Positions 53,205 to 63,152 of a DNA stretch of 64,000 bases are shown piece by piece (position 1 is the stretch's first letter; the number at the start of each line of letters is the position of its first letter). The translations under genes were made by a program, and so were the position numbers. The notes below the pieces were generated by a model that saw only the letters and a program-made list of their open reading frames with translations, did no database searches and was not told the origin of the DNA. This DNA comes from Pedobacter westerhofensis (GTDB lineage Bacteria > Bacteroidota > Bacteroidia > Sphingobacteriales > Sphingobacteriaceae), in assembly GCF_900182595.1 (NCBI RefSeq), contig NZ_FXTN01000006.1, positions 310,001 to 374,000 on the forward strand. The letters are read 5' to 3'.

Positions 53205-54422
53205 ATGTCTCTCAATAAAACAAAAGTGCTTGTATCAAATAGCGAAACGATCAAATGTTTATATTATAACAAGCTGTTAACCAGTGCAGATGTAAGTAAT
53301 ATGATCGGAAAGAGCATACCTTACGCAATAAAGGTCTTAAATGAATTAAAAAAGAACGGATTTGTAGAAGAAATGGGACTTGCGAACTCCAGCGGGGGAC
53401 GTAAGCCCCTCAATTATTCCCTCATTTCTGATTCATATTATTTGGTGTCAGTGGCGATGGACCAATTTTCTGCACGAATGGTGGCAGTAGATATGAACAA
53501 TAATTTTGTAACAGATATAATAAGGTATGAATTTGATATTTTCACGCTGAAGCCGGATCAGCTGATTTCCTCTATCAATCAATTTATTGAAAGCAGTAAT
53601 ATTTCAAAATCTGCCATATTAGGGGTCGGGATTACCATGCCTGGTTTTATTGATACAGAGATCGGCATCAACTACACCTACCTGCAGGTTGCGGGCCAGC
53701 CATTGGCAGGATACCTGCAGCAGCAACTGTCCATTCCTGTTTTTCTGGATAATGATTCAACAGCAATTGCACTTGCAGAACAGAAATTTGGTGTGGCCGC
53801 CCATATGAAAAATGTAATGGTGCTTAATCTGGGCTGGGGAATTGGCCTGGGAATGATCCTTAACAATAAAATCTTCAGGGGCAATAATGGGCTTGCAGGA
53901 GAATTCAGCCATATACCTTTGTTTAAAAATGGTAAACTATGCAACTGCGGAAAACGGGGCTGCCTGGAAACCGAGGCCTCATTAGTGGCTGTAGCAGGTA
54001 TTGCAAAAGAGGGGATCAGCAATGGGCAGATTACAAGTTTGTCTAATTATGCCGACGTTGATGCCGATGCAATCATCAATGAGGCAATTAAAGGGGATGT
54101 GTTTTCTGTAAAACTGATTTCTGAAGCAGCTTATCATGTAGGGGAGGGATTGGCAATACTGATCCACCTGATGAATCCAAGTGCAATTGTACTGAGCGGA
54201 AAGGGCAGCGTGGTGGGCAAGCTATGGCTTTCACCTATTCAGCAGGCTATAAATGAACATTGTATACCTTTACTGACCAATTTTACGGAAATCAAGATTT
54301 CGGATTTAAATAATAAAGCCCAGCTGATCGGAGGCGCCGCTTTAATTGTAGAGAACTTTGGGAAAGCACTGGGTGATAAATTAAATGCAATAGAGATAGG
54401 CTCTCTTAATAAGGCCAGTTAG
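53205..54422 (+). CDS. ROK-family transcriptional regulator (NagC/XylR type)
   Basis: A 405-residue regulator. The N-terminal winged HTH (about residues 18-75, LLTSADVSNMIGKSIPYAIKVLNEL) binds DNA; the rest is the sugar-kinase-like ROK fold. Visible parts are GVGITMPGFID, DNDSTAIALAEQKFG and the zinc-binding ROK signature GKLCNCGKRGCLETEAS near residue 245. The ATP site is degenerate compared with kinases. It probably responds to a sugar and controls itself and the divergent susC-susD genes. Inverted repeats in the gap support this. Ligand unknown. Confidence 0.92.
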   Translation: MSLNKTKVLVSNSETIKCLYYNKLLTSADVSNMIGKSIPYAIKVLNELKKNGFVEEMGLANSSGGRKPLNYSLISDSYYLVSVAMDQFSARMVAVDMNNNFVTDIIRYEFDIFTLKPDQLISSINQFIESSNISKSAILGVGITMPGFIDTEIGINYTYLQVAGQPLAGYLQQQLSIPVFLDNDSTAIALAEQKFGVAAHMKNVMVLNLGWGIGLGMILNNKIFRGNNGLAGEFSHIPLFKNGKLCNCGKRGCLETEASLVAVAGIAKEGISNGQITSLSNYADVDADAIINEAIKGDVFSVKLISEAAYHVGEGLAILIHLMNPSAIVLSGKGSVVGKLWLSPIQQAINEHCIPLLTNFTEIKISDLNNKAQLIGGAALIVENFGKALGDKLNAIEIGSLNKAS

Positions 54423-54487
54423 CATCTGATTACCTGATGCAGTTCAGGGCTTGCAATTTTTAACGCGACTAAACAGGCAACACACGC

Positions 54488-55378
54488 TTACGCCGTTTGT
54501 AAGCCCAGGGCACGCTGCCGGTAAGCTGTTGGTGTGATGCCAGTCTTTTCCTTGAAAAGCTTTGAAAAGTAAAAGCTCGACTCAAACTTAAGTGTATAGG
54601 CGATCTCTTTGACTGACAGGTTGGGGTCTGACAGCATCGTCCTGGCTTTTTCAATCTTTAGTTGTATACAATATTGTCCCGGAGAAAGGCCTGTGTAACT
54701 TTTGAATACTTTCCTGAACCATGAATATCCCACCTGCAGTTCTTCTGCGGCCTGTTCTGGAGAAAATGCCTTGTCAATATTTGAACGAAACAGCAGCCGG
54801 GCTTTATTCACCAGGATTTCCCTGTCTTCATGTTCTACTGAACTTTGTTTGAGCACGGCATGTAAGCTGCCCATCAGATGCAGGGCCGCGCCCGATACCA
54901 GGGGCTGATAACCGCTGATCTCCGTTTTGGTTTTCTCTATAATCGTATCAAAAAGATTAAAAATCTGTTCATTAAACCCAACATATAAACATGGGGCCTC
55001 TGGTTTAAAGAAGCCATTCTGTACCAGGTTATCTATGATCTCTCCTTTCAGGCCAATCCAGTATTCGTCCCAGCCGGTATCTTCGTTGGGTTTGTAACGG
55101 TGACGCTCGCCGGGAAAAAGCACAATGACCGTTCCTGCCCTTACCGCCTGATATTTGCAGCTGTCTGATTCGAATATGCCGCTTCCTTTAGTGATATACA
55201 AAAACTGGTATTCATCCAGGATCCTGCCGTTATTCCAGTTGAAATAATAATCGGCCGGATGGGCAATGATGGGATAGTTTGATGACGGTTCTGTACTGAT
55301 ACAGCCTGCATTCAGGACATACAATCCCCATTTCTTATCTTCAGCACTCAGCGGCAAATATTTGTAGTAATTGGTCAT
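54488..55378 (-). CDS. AraC-family regulator, probable activator of rhamnose genes
   Basis: A 296-residue regulator with an N-terminal cupin-type ligand domain (about 1-165, with FPGERHRYKPNEDTGWDEYWIGLKG) and a C-terminal double HTH (about 195-292: AAEELQVGYSWFRKVFK and SVKEIAYTLKFESSFYFSKLFKEKTG). It is divergent from the L-rhamnose operon, with direct-repeat half sites at the rhaT promoter, so it is probably the L-rhamnose sensor. The sequence does not prove the ligand. It is convergent with the ROK gene. Confidence 0.9.
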   Translation of the reverse strand: MTNYYKYLPLSAEDKKWGLYVLNAGCISTEPSSNYPIIAHPADYYFNWNNGRILDEYQFLYITKGSGIFESDSCKYQAVRAGTVIVLFPGERHRYKPNEDTGWDEYWIGLKGEIIDNLVQNGFFKPEAPCLYVGFNEQIFNLFDTIIEKTKTEISGYQPLVSGAALHLMGSLHAVLKQSSVEHEDREILVNKARLLFRSNIDKAFSPEQAAEELQVGYSWFRKVFKSYTGLSPGQYCIQLKIEKARTMLSDPNLSVKEIAYTLKFESSFYFSKLFKEKTGITPTAYRQRALGLQTA

Positions 55379-55458
55379 CAGTTTTATAATTGGTTGCTTG
55401 CAGAAATCGGAAATAAATCTACTAAGAATTTATGAATCCACCCTTATTGTCAAAATAT

Positions 55459-55610
55459 ACAGTTAAAATATCAAAACATAGAGGCATGGCATAGGCATTA
55501 GTGATAAATTAGCTAAACCAAATGTGAACTCTCAGGTCTTCCATAAAACGGGTAACCATTAAAAAATTAAAAAAACTGTTTGCGGAGCAGGACAGTTAAG
55601 TACAGTTAAG
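55459..55610 (+). promoter_or_regulatory. AraC-type half sites upstream of rhaT
   Basis: ACAGTTAAG occurs twice in direct repeat at 55592-55600 and 55602-55610 (10-base period), with a further ACAGTTAAA at 55459-55467. The promoter-proximal pair ends 14 bases before a -7-like TATACTTG (55625-55632), overlapping the -33 zone, as expected for an activator. Confidence 0.6.
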
Positions 55611-55665
55611 CCAATTGCAAGCTTTATACTTGTCATATTTTTCTAACCAGATATCATAAAAAATT

Positions 55666-56742
55666 ATGCAAATTATTTTTGGAGTCATATTCCATTTTAT
55701 CGGCGGGTTTGCCTCCGGAAGTTTTTATATCCCCTACAAAAAAGTTAAGGGCTGGGCCTGGGAAAGTTACTGGATCGTGGGAGGAATCTTCTCCTGGCTG
55801 ATCGTTCCGCCACTGGCAGCATACCTTACTATTCCGGCATTCGGAGAAATCATCAGCCATACCAGCAGTTCTATTTTAGCATTAACTTATTTTTTTGGTC
55901 TCCTCTGGGGCATCGGCGGACTCACCTATGGATTGGGCGTGCGTTACCTGGGCGTCTCTTTGGGCAGCTCTATCATTCTGGGGCTAAGTTCTGTTTTTGG
56001 GGCCTTGCTTCCGTCTATATACTATGATTTTAACCCTAAAGATGGGAAAGACAGTTTTACACATATCATCAGTAGTCCCTGGGGTCAATGGGTGATTGCC
56101 GGACTGCTGGTTTGTGTGCTTGGGATCGTTTTATGCGGCAGGGCCGGAATGATGAAAGAAAAGGACCTTGCCAAACAGCAGGAGACGAAAGAAAGTGCTG
56201 AATTTAAAATCGGGATCGGTCTTTTTGTAGCCATCGTTTCAGGGATCTTAAGTGCCTGTTTTGCCTTTGGTATCGATGCTGGTAAGGATATGGCTAATGA
56301 AGCCAACACAATCTGGAAATCACTGCATCCCGGACAGGGAGAATTCCTGTACCAGAACAACGTAACCTATGTGATTATCCTCTGGGGAGGCTTAACAACT
56401 AATTTGTTCTGGTGTATGGTACTTAATGCGCGTAACAAAACGTTTAGCGATTATACCAATAAAAAAACGCCCCTGCTGGCTAACTATATTTTTTCTGCAC
56501 TGGCGGGCACGACCTGGTTCCTGCAGTTCTTTTTCTACGGAATGGGCGAAAGCAAGCTGGGCAATGGTGCCAGTTCATGGATTCTCCATATGGCCTTTAT
56601 TATCCTGGTGGCCAATGTATGGGGACTGGTATTAAAAGAATGGTCGGCAGTAAGCAAAAAAACCTTATACACCGTTCTTGCAGGTATTTTATTTATTATC
56701 ATTTCCATCATGATTGTTGGATATGGAAACTCAATTAAATAG
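55666..56742 (+). CDS. rhaT: L-rhamnose-proton symporter
   Basis: A 358-residue inner-membrane transporter with about ten membrane spans that brings L-rhamnose into the cell with a proton. The family-specific IFHFIGGFASGSFYIPYKKVKGW start, LLWGIGGLTYGLGVRYLGVSLG near residue 85 and FGIDAGKDMANEA near 205 are all RhaT features. It is the first gene of the rhamnose operon, facing the AraC regulator, and is followed by the aldolase fusion after 23 bases. Confidence 0.95.
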   Translation: MQIIFGVIFHFIGGFASGSFYIPYKKVKGWAWESYWIVGGIFSWLIVPPLAAYLTIPAFGEIISHTSSSILALTYFFGLLWGIGGLTYGLGVRYLGVSLGSSIILGLSSVFGALLPSIYYDFNPKDGKDSFTHIISSPWGQWVIAGLLVCVLGIVLCGRAGMMKEKDLAKQQETKESAEFKIGIGLFVAIVSGILSACFAFGIDAGKDMANEANTIWKSLHPGQGEFLYQNNVTYVIILWGGLTTNLFWCMVLNARNKTFSDYTNKKTPLLANYIFSALAGTTWFLQFFFYGMGESKLGNGASSWILHMAFIILVANVWGLVLKEWSAVSKKTLYTVLAGILFIIISIMIVGYGNSIK

Positions 56743-56765
56743 TAACATTTATAAACATTAATGAT

Positions 56766-58886
56766 ATGTCTGACGAAAAAGACCGTTTTAAGCACGTAAG
56801 TTATTTATGGGACGAGACTGAAGCCGCTAAGCTCGCAGGAGACGAAGTTGCCCTGTTACTTTATCGCTCTAACCTGCTGGGAGCAGATCTTCGCCTGACC
56901 AATTATGGTGGCGGAAATACTTCCTGCAAAGCCGATGCTATTGACCCGCTGACGGGTGATACCGTAGAAGTCATGTGGATTAAAGGTTCCGGGGGCGATA
57001 TCGGTACCCTGAAACGCAATGGCCTGGCCGCTTTATATGTAGAGCGCTTAAGGAGCCTGAAAAATATCTACAAAGGAATTGAAATGGAGGATGAAATGGT
57101 AGAGTTGTTTAACCATTGCATCTACGACCTGAATTCCAAAGCACCTTCTATCGATACGCCCTTACACGGCTTCCTGCCTTTTAAACATATCGACCATTTA
57201 CATCCTGATGCTGCGATTGCAATTGCTGCGGCTAAAGATGGCAGGCAGATTACGCATGATCTGTTTGACGGTAAAATAGGTTGGGTAGAATGGCAAAAAC
57301 CGGGATTCGATCTTGGATTGCAGCTCAAAGCCTGCCTGGATGAAAACCCGGGGATCATCGGTATTATGCTGGGATCTCACGGATTATTTACCTGGGGCGA
57401 TACCGCGTACGAAAGCTATATCAATACCCTGGAGGTAATCGAGAAATGTGCAATCTACCTTGAGGAAAACTATGGCAAAAAAGGCCCGGTTTTCGGGGGA
57501 CAAAAAATAGGCAGCCCAGAAAAATCCCAGCGTGAAGCGCAGGCGGCATTACTGGCACCCATCCTTCGTGGTTTCTGCTCCAGTGAAAAACATATGGTGG
57601 GCCACTTTACAGATGACGCCCGCGTACTGGAGTTTATCAACTCCAACGATCTGGACAGGCTGGCCCCACTTGGAACAAGCTGCCCGGACCACTTCCTGAG
57701 AACCAAGATCAGTCCGCTGGTACTGGAGTTAGCTCCTGATGAAGATCTTTCTGATCCTGCAGCACTCAAAGAAAGACTGGCACCGGCATTTGTAGCATAC
57801 CGTCAAATGTATACGGATTATTACGAAACCTGCAAACATCCCAACAGCCCGGCTATCCGTGATGCCAACCCGGTAATCATTTTATATCCTGGTATTGGAA
57901 TGTTCTCTTTCTCCAAGGATAAACAAACTACCCGTGTGGCAGCAGAATTCTATACCAACGCCATTAACGTAATGAAAGGTGCCGAGGCGATTTCTGAATA
58001 TACTTCATTGCCGCGCCAGGAAGCTTTCAATATCGAATACTGGTTGCTCGAAGAAGCTAAACTTCAAAGGATGCCAAAACCAAAAGCACTTTCAGGTAAA
58101 ATCGCACTTGTTACAGGCAGTGCTGGTGGTATCGGAAAAGCAATTGCAAAGAAATTTGTAGATGAAGGCGCCGTAGTGGTGATCAACGACAATGATGCCG
58201 GACGTTTGGAAAAAGCTGATGCTGAATTTTTAGCGCAGTATGGTAAAGATGCCTATACTACAGCCTTACTTGATGTAACCAGTGGCGATGATATTACCAA
58301 TGCTTTCCATATCGCTGCTTTAGCTTTTGGCGGAGTGGACATCGTGGTGAACTGTGCGGGACTGTCGATCTCTAAGCCTATTGAAGAACATACGGATAAA
58401 GACTGGGACTTATTATATGATGTATTGGTAAAAGGCCAGTTCAAAGTTACCCAGGCTTCTGTTGGTGTAATGCGCAAACAGGCAATCGGCGGTGATATCC
58501 TGAATATCGTAAGTAAAAATGCACTGGTATCAGGACCTAATAACGCAGGTTACGGATCGGCAAAAGCAGCACAACTACATTTGAGCAGGTTAAATGCGGC
58601 AGAACTGGGTGCAGATAAGATCCGTGTCAATGTGGTAAACCCTGATGCAGTAATTTCAGACAGTAAGATCTGGGAGGGCGACTGGGCTGCGGGTCGTGCA
58701 AAAGCATATGGCGTGAAAGTGGAAGAACTGCCTGCATTTTATGCAAAACGTACACTGCTTGACAAGATTATTCTGCCGGAAGATATAGCCAATGCATGTC
58801 TGGTATTTGTAGGCGGATTGTTAAGCAAGTCTACAGGGAATGTGCTGAACGTGGATGGCGGCGTAGCTATGGCGTTTGTAAGATAA
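56766..58886 (+). CDS. Bifunctional rhamnulose-1-phosphate aldolase / lactaldehyde dehydrogenase
   Basis: A 706-residue two-domain enzyme. The N-terminal part (about 20-430) is a class II zinc aldolase (NYGGGNTSCKA, TPLHGFLPFKHIDHLHPDA, GSHGLFTWG) that splits L-rhamnulose-1-phosphate into dihydroxyacetone phosphate and L-lactaldehyde. The C-terminal part (about 440-706) is a short-chain dehydrogenase with the cofactor motif T450-GSAGGIG and the catalytic pair Tyr596/Lys600 in GYGSAKAA. It likely oxidises lactaldehyde to lactate. The fusion is known as a family in several phyla. It replaces separate rhaD and aldehyde dehydrogenase genes. Confidence 0.94.
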   Translation: MSDEKDRFKHVSYLWDETEAAKLAGDEVALLLYRSNLLGADLRLTNYGGGNTSCKADAIDPLTGDTVEVMWIKGSGGDIGTLKRNGLAALYVERLRSLKNIYKGIEMEDEMVELFNHCIYDLNSKAPSIDTPLHGFLPFKHIDHLHPDAAIAIAAAKDGRQITHDLFDGKIGWVEWQKPGFDLGLQLKACLDENPGIIGIMLGSHGLFTWGDTAYESYINTLEVIEKCAIYLEENYGKKGPVFGGQKIGSPEKSQREAQAALLAPILRGFCSSEKHMVGHFTDDARVLEFINSNDLDRLAPLGTSCPDHFLRTKISPLVLELAPDEDLSDPAALKERLAPAFVAYRQMYTDYYETCKHPNSPAIRDANPVIILYPGIGMFSFSKDKQTTRVAAEFYTNAINVMKGAEAISEYTSLPRQEAFNIEYWLLEEAKLQRMPKPKALSGKIALVTGSAGGIGKAIAKKFVDEGAVVVINDNDAGRLEKADAEFLAQYGKDAYTTALLDVTSGDDITNAFHIAALAFGGVDIVVNCAGLSISKPIEEHTDKDWDLLYDVLVKGQFKVTQASVGVMRKQAIGGDILNIVSKNALVSGPNNAGYGSAKAAQLHLSRLNAAELGADKIRVNVVNPDAVISDSKIWEGDWAAGRAKAYGVKVEELPAFYAKRTLLDKIILPEDIANACLVFVGGLLSKSTGNVLNVDGGVAMAFVR

Positions 58887-58916
58887 TTAGGTTTTTTATA
58901 CAATAACAATAAGACA

Positions 58917-60191
58917 ATGGAAATAGAGAAATATCAGATTGATGCACATAATGAGAAGTTAGACGCTACTCACAAGCAAAGATTTAGTTTCGCTGCATCA
59001 GAAAATGCAAGGGTAGAAGAGGTGATCAGTAAGCTGATCAAATTTCAGATCGCTATTCCAAGCTGGGCTTTGGGTACCGGTGGTACACGATTCGGAAGAT
59101 TTTCCGGCGGTGGTGAACCACGCAGCCTCGAAGAGAAAATAGAAGACATAGGTTTACTGCATAAGCTGAACCAATCCAGCGGAGCCATCTCCTTGCACAT
59201 TCCATGGGATATCCCAACAGATTATGATGCCATCAAATCTTTAGCTGCACACCACAACCTGCGCTTTGATGCGATGAATTCCAATACATTTCAGGATCAG
59301 GCAGATCAAAAGCTGAGCTATAAGTTCGGATCCTTACAGCATGTGGATAAAGCAGTGCGCCAGCAGGCGATAGATCATAATATAGAGGTTATCCGTCAGG
59401 GTGTAGCCCTTGGGTCTGACGCGCTTACAGTATGGCTTGCCGATGGATCATGTTTTCCCGGACAGCTGAATTTCAGAAAGGCTTTTCAAAATACACTTGA
59501 AAGCCTTGAAGAGATCTATGCGGCTTTGCCGGATGCGTGGAAAGTATTTGTAGAGTATAAGGCATTTGAACCTAATTTCTATTCTACCACGGTAGGGGAT
59601 TGGGGACAGTCTCTGTTATATGCCAGCAAATTAGGCCCTAAAGCATATACACTGGTAGATTTGGGCCACCATTTGCCAAATGCGAATATTGAACAGATCG
59701 TATCCCTCTTATTAATGGAAGGTAAACTGGGTGGTTTCCACTTCAATGATTCCAAATATGGAGATGACGATCTTACCGCAGGAAGCATGAAGCCTTACCA
59801 GCTGTTCCTGATCTTTAATGAACTTGTTGATGGTATGGACGCCAAAGGTATAGACCATGCCACAGGCCTGGGCTGGATGATCGATGCTTCGCACAATGTA
59901 AAAGATCCTCTGGAGGATCTGCTGCAATCTGTAGACGCCATTATGATTTCATATACACAGGCTTTGCTGGTAGACAGAGCAGCCCTGACTGTTGCACAAC
60001 AGGAAAATGACGTAGTACGCTGCCAGGAGATCCTGCAGGACGCATTCCGTACCGATGTAAGGGCAATTGTTCAGGAAGCCAGGCTGAGAAGCGGTGGAGC
60101 AGCACAGCCGGTACAATTGTACCGCGAACTGAAGGTAAGGGAAAACCTGATTGCTAACAGAGGGCTGAAAACCGTAGCTACAGGGTTGTAA
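58917..60191 (+). CDS. rhaI: L-rhamnose isomerase (RhaI type)
   Basis: A 424-residue metal-dependent isomerase that turns L-rhamnose into L-rhamnulose. The TIM-barrel metal-site residues are in YKAFEPNFYSTTVGDWG (Glu near residue 220), VDLGHHLPNANIEQIV (near 247) and GGFHFNDSKYGDDDL (near 275), of the RhaI type rather than E. coli RhaA. Its stop overlaps the kinase ATG by one base. The gene order transporter, aldolase, isomerase, kinase completes the pathway. Confidence 0.93.
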   Translation: MEIEKYQIDAHNEKLDATHKQRFSFAASENARVEEVISKLIKFQIAIPSWALGTGGTRFGRFSGGGEPRSLEEKIEDIGLLHKLNQSSGAISLHIPWDIPTDYDAIKSLAAHHNLRFDAMNSNTFQDQADQKLSYKFGSLQHVDKAVRQQAIDHNIEVIRQGVALGSDALTVWLADGSCFPGQLNFRKAFQNTLESLEEIYAALPDAWKVFVEYKAFEPNFYSTTVGDWGQSLLYASKLGPKAYTLVDLGHHLPNANIEQIVSLLLMEGKLGGFHFNDSKYGDDDLTAGSMKPYQLFLIFNELVDGMDAKGIDHATGLGWMIDASHNVKDPLEDLLQSVDAIMISYTQALLVDRAALTVAQQENDVVRCQEILQDAFRTDVRAIVQEARLRSGGAAQPVQLYRELKVRENLIANRGLKTVATGL

Positions 60192-61582
60192 TGAGTGCGG
60201 TGCCAGTAGTTGTAATTTTCGACGTGGGGAAGACCAATAAAAAGATCTTCCTCTTCGACGAAAATTATAAGATCGTTTTTGAACGGTCGGCCAGGTTCAT
60301 AGAAACCTTTGATGAAGATGGTGACCCTTGTGAAAACCTTGAAAGCCTAAGGCTTTCAGTATATGATTCTCTGCGTGAAGTGCTCAGGAGGAAAGAGTTT
60401 GAGATCAGGGCGATCAACTTCTCTACCTATGGCGCCAGTTTCGTCTATATTGATGAATATGGGAAACCCCTGGCACCACTGTACAATTATCTAAAGGCTT
60501 ATCCTGAAGATATCAAGAAGGAGTTTTACAAGAAATATGGCGGCGAAAATGCGATTTCTGCGGCTACTGCATCCCCGGTGCTGGACAGCCTCAACTCGGG
60601 CATGCAGCTGTACCGGTTAAAAAAGGAGCAGCCGGCTGTCTATAAAAAGCTGAAGTATGCGCTCCACCTGCCGCAGTACCTGAGTTACCTGGTTTCGGGC
60701 GCAGAATATTCTGACCTGACCAGTATTGGCTGCCACACACAGCTGTGGGACTTTACAAAAAATGATTACCACGATTGGGTGAAAAAAGAGGGGCTGGATA
60801 AAAAGCTGGCCCCTATCGTTGACGGGGATGAGGTTTTCCCCTCTGAGTTTCCCGGAAATCAATATAAGGTAGGCGTGGGGCTGCATGACAGCTCGGCTGC
60901 ATTGATCCCTTACCTGATCAATTTCCATGAACCTTTTGTCCTGATCTCCACCGGTACCTGGTGTATCACGCTTAATCCTTTTAATTCTTCGCCGCTGAAA
61001 CCAGAAGAGCTGGAGCAGGACTGTCTTTCTTATATGCAGTATAAAGGTAAGCCGGTAAAGGCCTCCAGGATATTTGCGGGATATGAACATGAGCAGCAGC
61101 TGAAAAGGATATCCTCACATTTTAATCAGGGCCCCGGGCGGTACAGGAACATGAAATATGATGCAGGAATTATTTACGACCTGCTGCGGGAAATGGAAAG
61201 CCGCAACGAACCGGTAGTTCCGGTATGGAGCAAAGACTCGGCTTTCATCAGCCGTGACTTGAATTCTTTTTCGTCAGATAAAATAGCATACCACCAGTTT
61301 ATCCTGGATATCGCGCGGCAGCAGCTGGCTTCTACAAAATTAGTGATAGGAGACAGTAAGGTGAAAAGGATCTTTGTGGACGGCGGGTTTAGTAAAAACG
61401 CCATCTATATGAACCTGCTGGCGATGATGTTCCCGGAAATGGAAGTTTTTGCTGCTTCAATGGCTCAGGCTACCGCCATAGGAACGGCATTGGCTATACA
61501 TAAATGCTGGAATACCAAACCAATGCCTAACGACATTATTGAACTGAAGTATTACGCTTCAAACAATGATCTGGCGTTATGA
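60191..61582 (+). CDS. rhaB: L-rhamnulokinase (FGGY family)
   Basis: A 463-residue sugar kinase that phosphorylates L-rhamnulose at O1. FGGY-type N-terminal phosphate loop VVIFDVGKTNKKIFLFDE; the second domain has STGTWCITLNPF and the adenosine motif RIFVDGGFSKNAIYM near residue 395. Start codon overlaps the rhaI stop by one base, showing coupling. Fuculokinase or xylulokinase are alternatives by sequence, but the operon supports rhamnulose. A 9-bp hairpin (61592-61622) follows without a clear T run. Confidence 0.92.
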   Translation: MSAVPVVVIFDVGKTNKKIFLFDENYKIVFERSARFIETFDEDGDPCENLESLRLSVYDSLREVLRRKEFEIRAINFSTYGASFVYIDEYGKPLAPLYNYLKAYPEDIKKEFYKKYGGENAISAATASPVLDSLNSGMQLYRLKKEQPAVYKKLKYALHLPQYLSYLVSGAEYSDLTSIGCHTQLWDFTKNDYHDWVKKEGLDKKLAPIVDGDEVFPSEFPGNQYKVGVGLHDSSAALIPYLINFHEPFVLISTGTWCITLNPFNSSPLKPEELEQDCLSYMQYKGKPVKASRIFAGYEHEQQLKRISSHFNQGPGRYRNMKYDAGIIYDLLREMESRNEPVVPVWSKDSAFISRDLNSFSSDKIAYHQFILDIARQQLASTKLVIGDSKVKRIFVDGGFSKNAIYMNLLAMMFPEMEVFAASMAQATAIGTALAIHKCWNTKPMPNDIIELKYYASNNDLAL

Positions 61583-61591
61583 TCATAAAGT

Positions 61592-61622
61592 AGGGCTACT
61601 ATTTCTTATGTAAAGTAGCCCT
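61592..61622 (+). terminator. Weak terminator-like hairpin after rhaB
   Basis: AGGGCTACT pairs with AGTAGCCCT around a 13-base loop. No T run follows, so termination is uncertain. Confidence 0.4.
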
Positions 61623-61830
61623 GCTAATTATAGTGTTTATGTGTAGTTTTCAGATCTGACATAAATTTAAATAAGTTCCTCAGCCTATAAGAAGCTGAAA
61701 AATCCCGACTCAGTGGATAAATAAATTAATGGGGGATAGAATTGATCCAAACTTTTCATTTTAATCGTAGTTTAAGATGGGCACCGGGGTAATACAGTAA
61801 ATTGCTGCCAGTTAACAGAACAAGCTCGTT

Positions 61831-63141
61831 ATGAAAAAAATAGTATTGCTGGCTTTCGCAACAATGGCCATATGCAAAGGTTACGCACAGACTGACAGTC
61901 TGATCAAAAAAAGATTTAACCTGCATTTCCAGCAAACGGTAATTACGCAGACCAAACCGGGTTTCAGTGCAAAATATTCAGGCGATAACAGTCTGTCTAC
62001 AGTACACGAAACAGCGACTTCATTAACAACTACTCTGTTTGGCGGTGCCCGACTCTGGAAAGGTGCCGAGGCGTATTTTAACCCTGAAATGTCTGGTGGA
62101 AAAGGCTTCAGTCAAACCCTGGGGCTCGCAGGCTTTACCAATGGGGAAACCTTCAGGGTGGGCTCACCGGAACCGGCTATTTACATCGCCAGAGCTTACC
62201 TGGTGCAAACCTTTGGCTGGGGCAGCGAAGTGGATACCCTTGCTGACGATCAAAACCAGCTGGCCGGATACCGTAAAAAAAGATATTTCTCTATTACTGC
62301 AGGTAAATTTGGCCTGAATGATTTTTTTGATAACAATGCATTTAGTCACGATGCAAGATCACAGTTCATGAACTGGTCGCTCATGGCCAATGGTGCATGG
62401 GATTATCCGGCAAATACCAGAGGTTATGTATTTGGTGCTATATTTGAACTGGGGCAACCCGACTGGTCATTACGTCTGGCTACAACCATGGTAACCAACA
62501 GTGCAAACGGAGCCATCTGGGATGCTAAGATCGGTAAAGCACATGCATTTACACTGGAATACGAAAAACGGTATGCGATCAGCGACCAGAAGGGAACCAT
62601 CCGCGTGTTAGGATTTAACAATTCCGCAAAAATGGGAAGCTACCGGTTGGCGGTCACGCAAAATCCGCTGGCGCCTGATATAACCGAAACCCGTGCTTAT
62701 GGCCGCGATAAATATGGTTTTGGGCTCAACATCGAACAAAATGTGAATAGTAATCTTGGGGTGTTTGCCAAAATAAGTTACAATGACGGCAAAACAGAAA
62801 CCTGGGCTTTCACAGAAATAGACCGTTCACTAAGTTTTGGTGCAGTGCTCAACGGCAGGAGCTGGAATCAGAAGGACGCAGAAATAGGATTGGCCTTTGT
62901 GGGGAACGGGATTTCTAAAGATCACCGCGATTATCTTGCCGATGGCGGATATGGTTTTATTATCGGGGACGGGAAACTGAATTATGCCCCTGAAATGATA
63001 ACTGAAGTATATTATAAGGTCAATGTATACCAGCATAAATTCTTTTTGTCGCCCGACTACCAGTTTGTGCTGCATCCAGCTTACAATAAAGACCGCGGCC
63101 CGGTAAATGCCTTTGCGCTCAGAGCACATGTGGAGTTCTAA
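61831..63141 (+). CDS. Outer-membrane carbohydrate porin (OprB-like)
   Basis: A 436-residue protein with a signal peptide (MKKIVLLAFATMAICKGYAQ) and an alternating beta-strand pattern to a C-terminal aromatic (HVEF), typical of an outer-membrane barrel. Conserved blocks such as YFNPEMSGGKGFSQTLGLAGF, ARAYLVQTFGW and GKFGLNDFFDNNAFSHD resemble the OprB-type carbohydrate-selective porins. It lies 248 bases after the rhamnose kinase gene in the same direction, so it may admit rhamnose, but no shared promoter is visible. A strong terminator follows. Confidence 0.8.
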   Translation: MKKIVLLAFATMAICKGYAQTDSLIKKRFNLHFQQTVITQTKPGFSAKYSGDNSLSTVHETATSLTTTLFGGARLWKGAEAYFNPEMSGGKGFSQTLGLAGFTNGETFRVGSPEPAIYIARAYLVQTFGWGSEVDTLADDQNQLAGYRKKRYFSITAGKFGLNDFFDNNAFSHDARSQFMNWSLMANGAWDYPANTRGYVFGAIFELGQPDWSLRLATTMVTNSANGAIWDAKIGKAHAFTLEYEKRYAISDQKGTIRVLGFNNSAKMGSYRLAVTQNPLAPDITETRAYGRDKYGFGLNIEQNVNSNLGVFAKISYNDGKTETWAFTEIDRSLSFGAVLNGRSWNQKDAEIGLAFVGNGISKDHRDYLADGGYGFIIGDGKLNYAPEMITEVYYKVNVYQHKFFLSPDYQFVLHPAYNKDRGPVNAFALRAHVEF

Positions 63142-63152
63142 CACATAAAAAA

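Noticed and set aside
42876..54422. A complete polysaccharide-utilisation locus (arabinofuranosidase plus SusC/SusD plus regulator)
   Set aside because: The arabinofuranosidase is on the other strand, separated from susC-susD by the ethanolamine operon, and no other glycosidase or sensor is linked.
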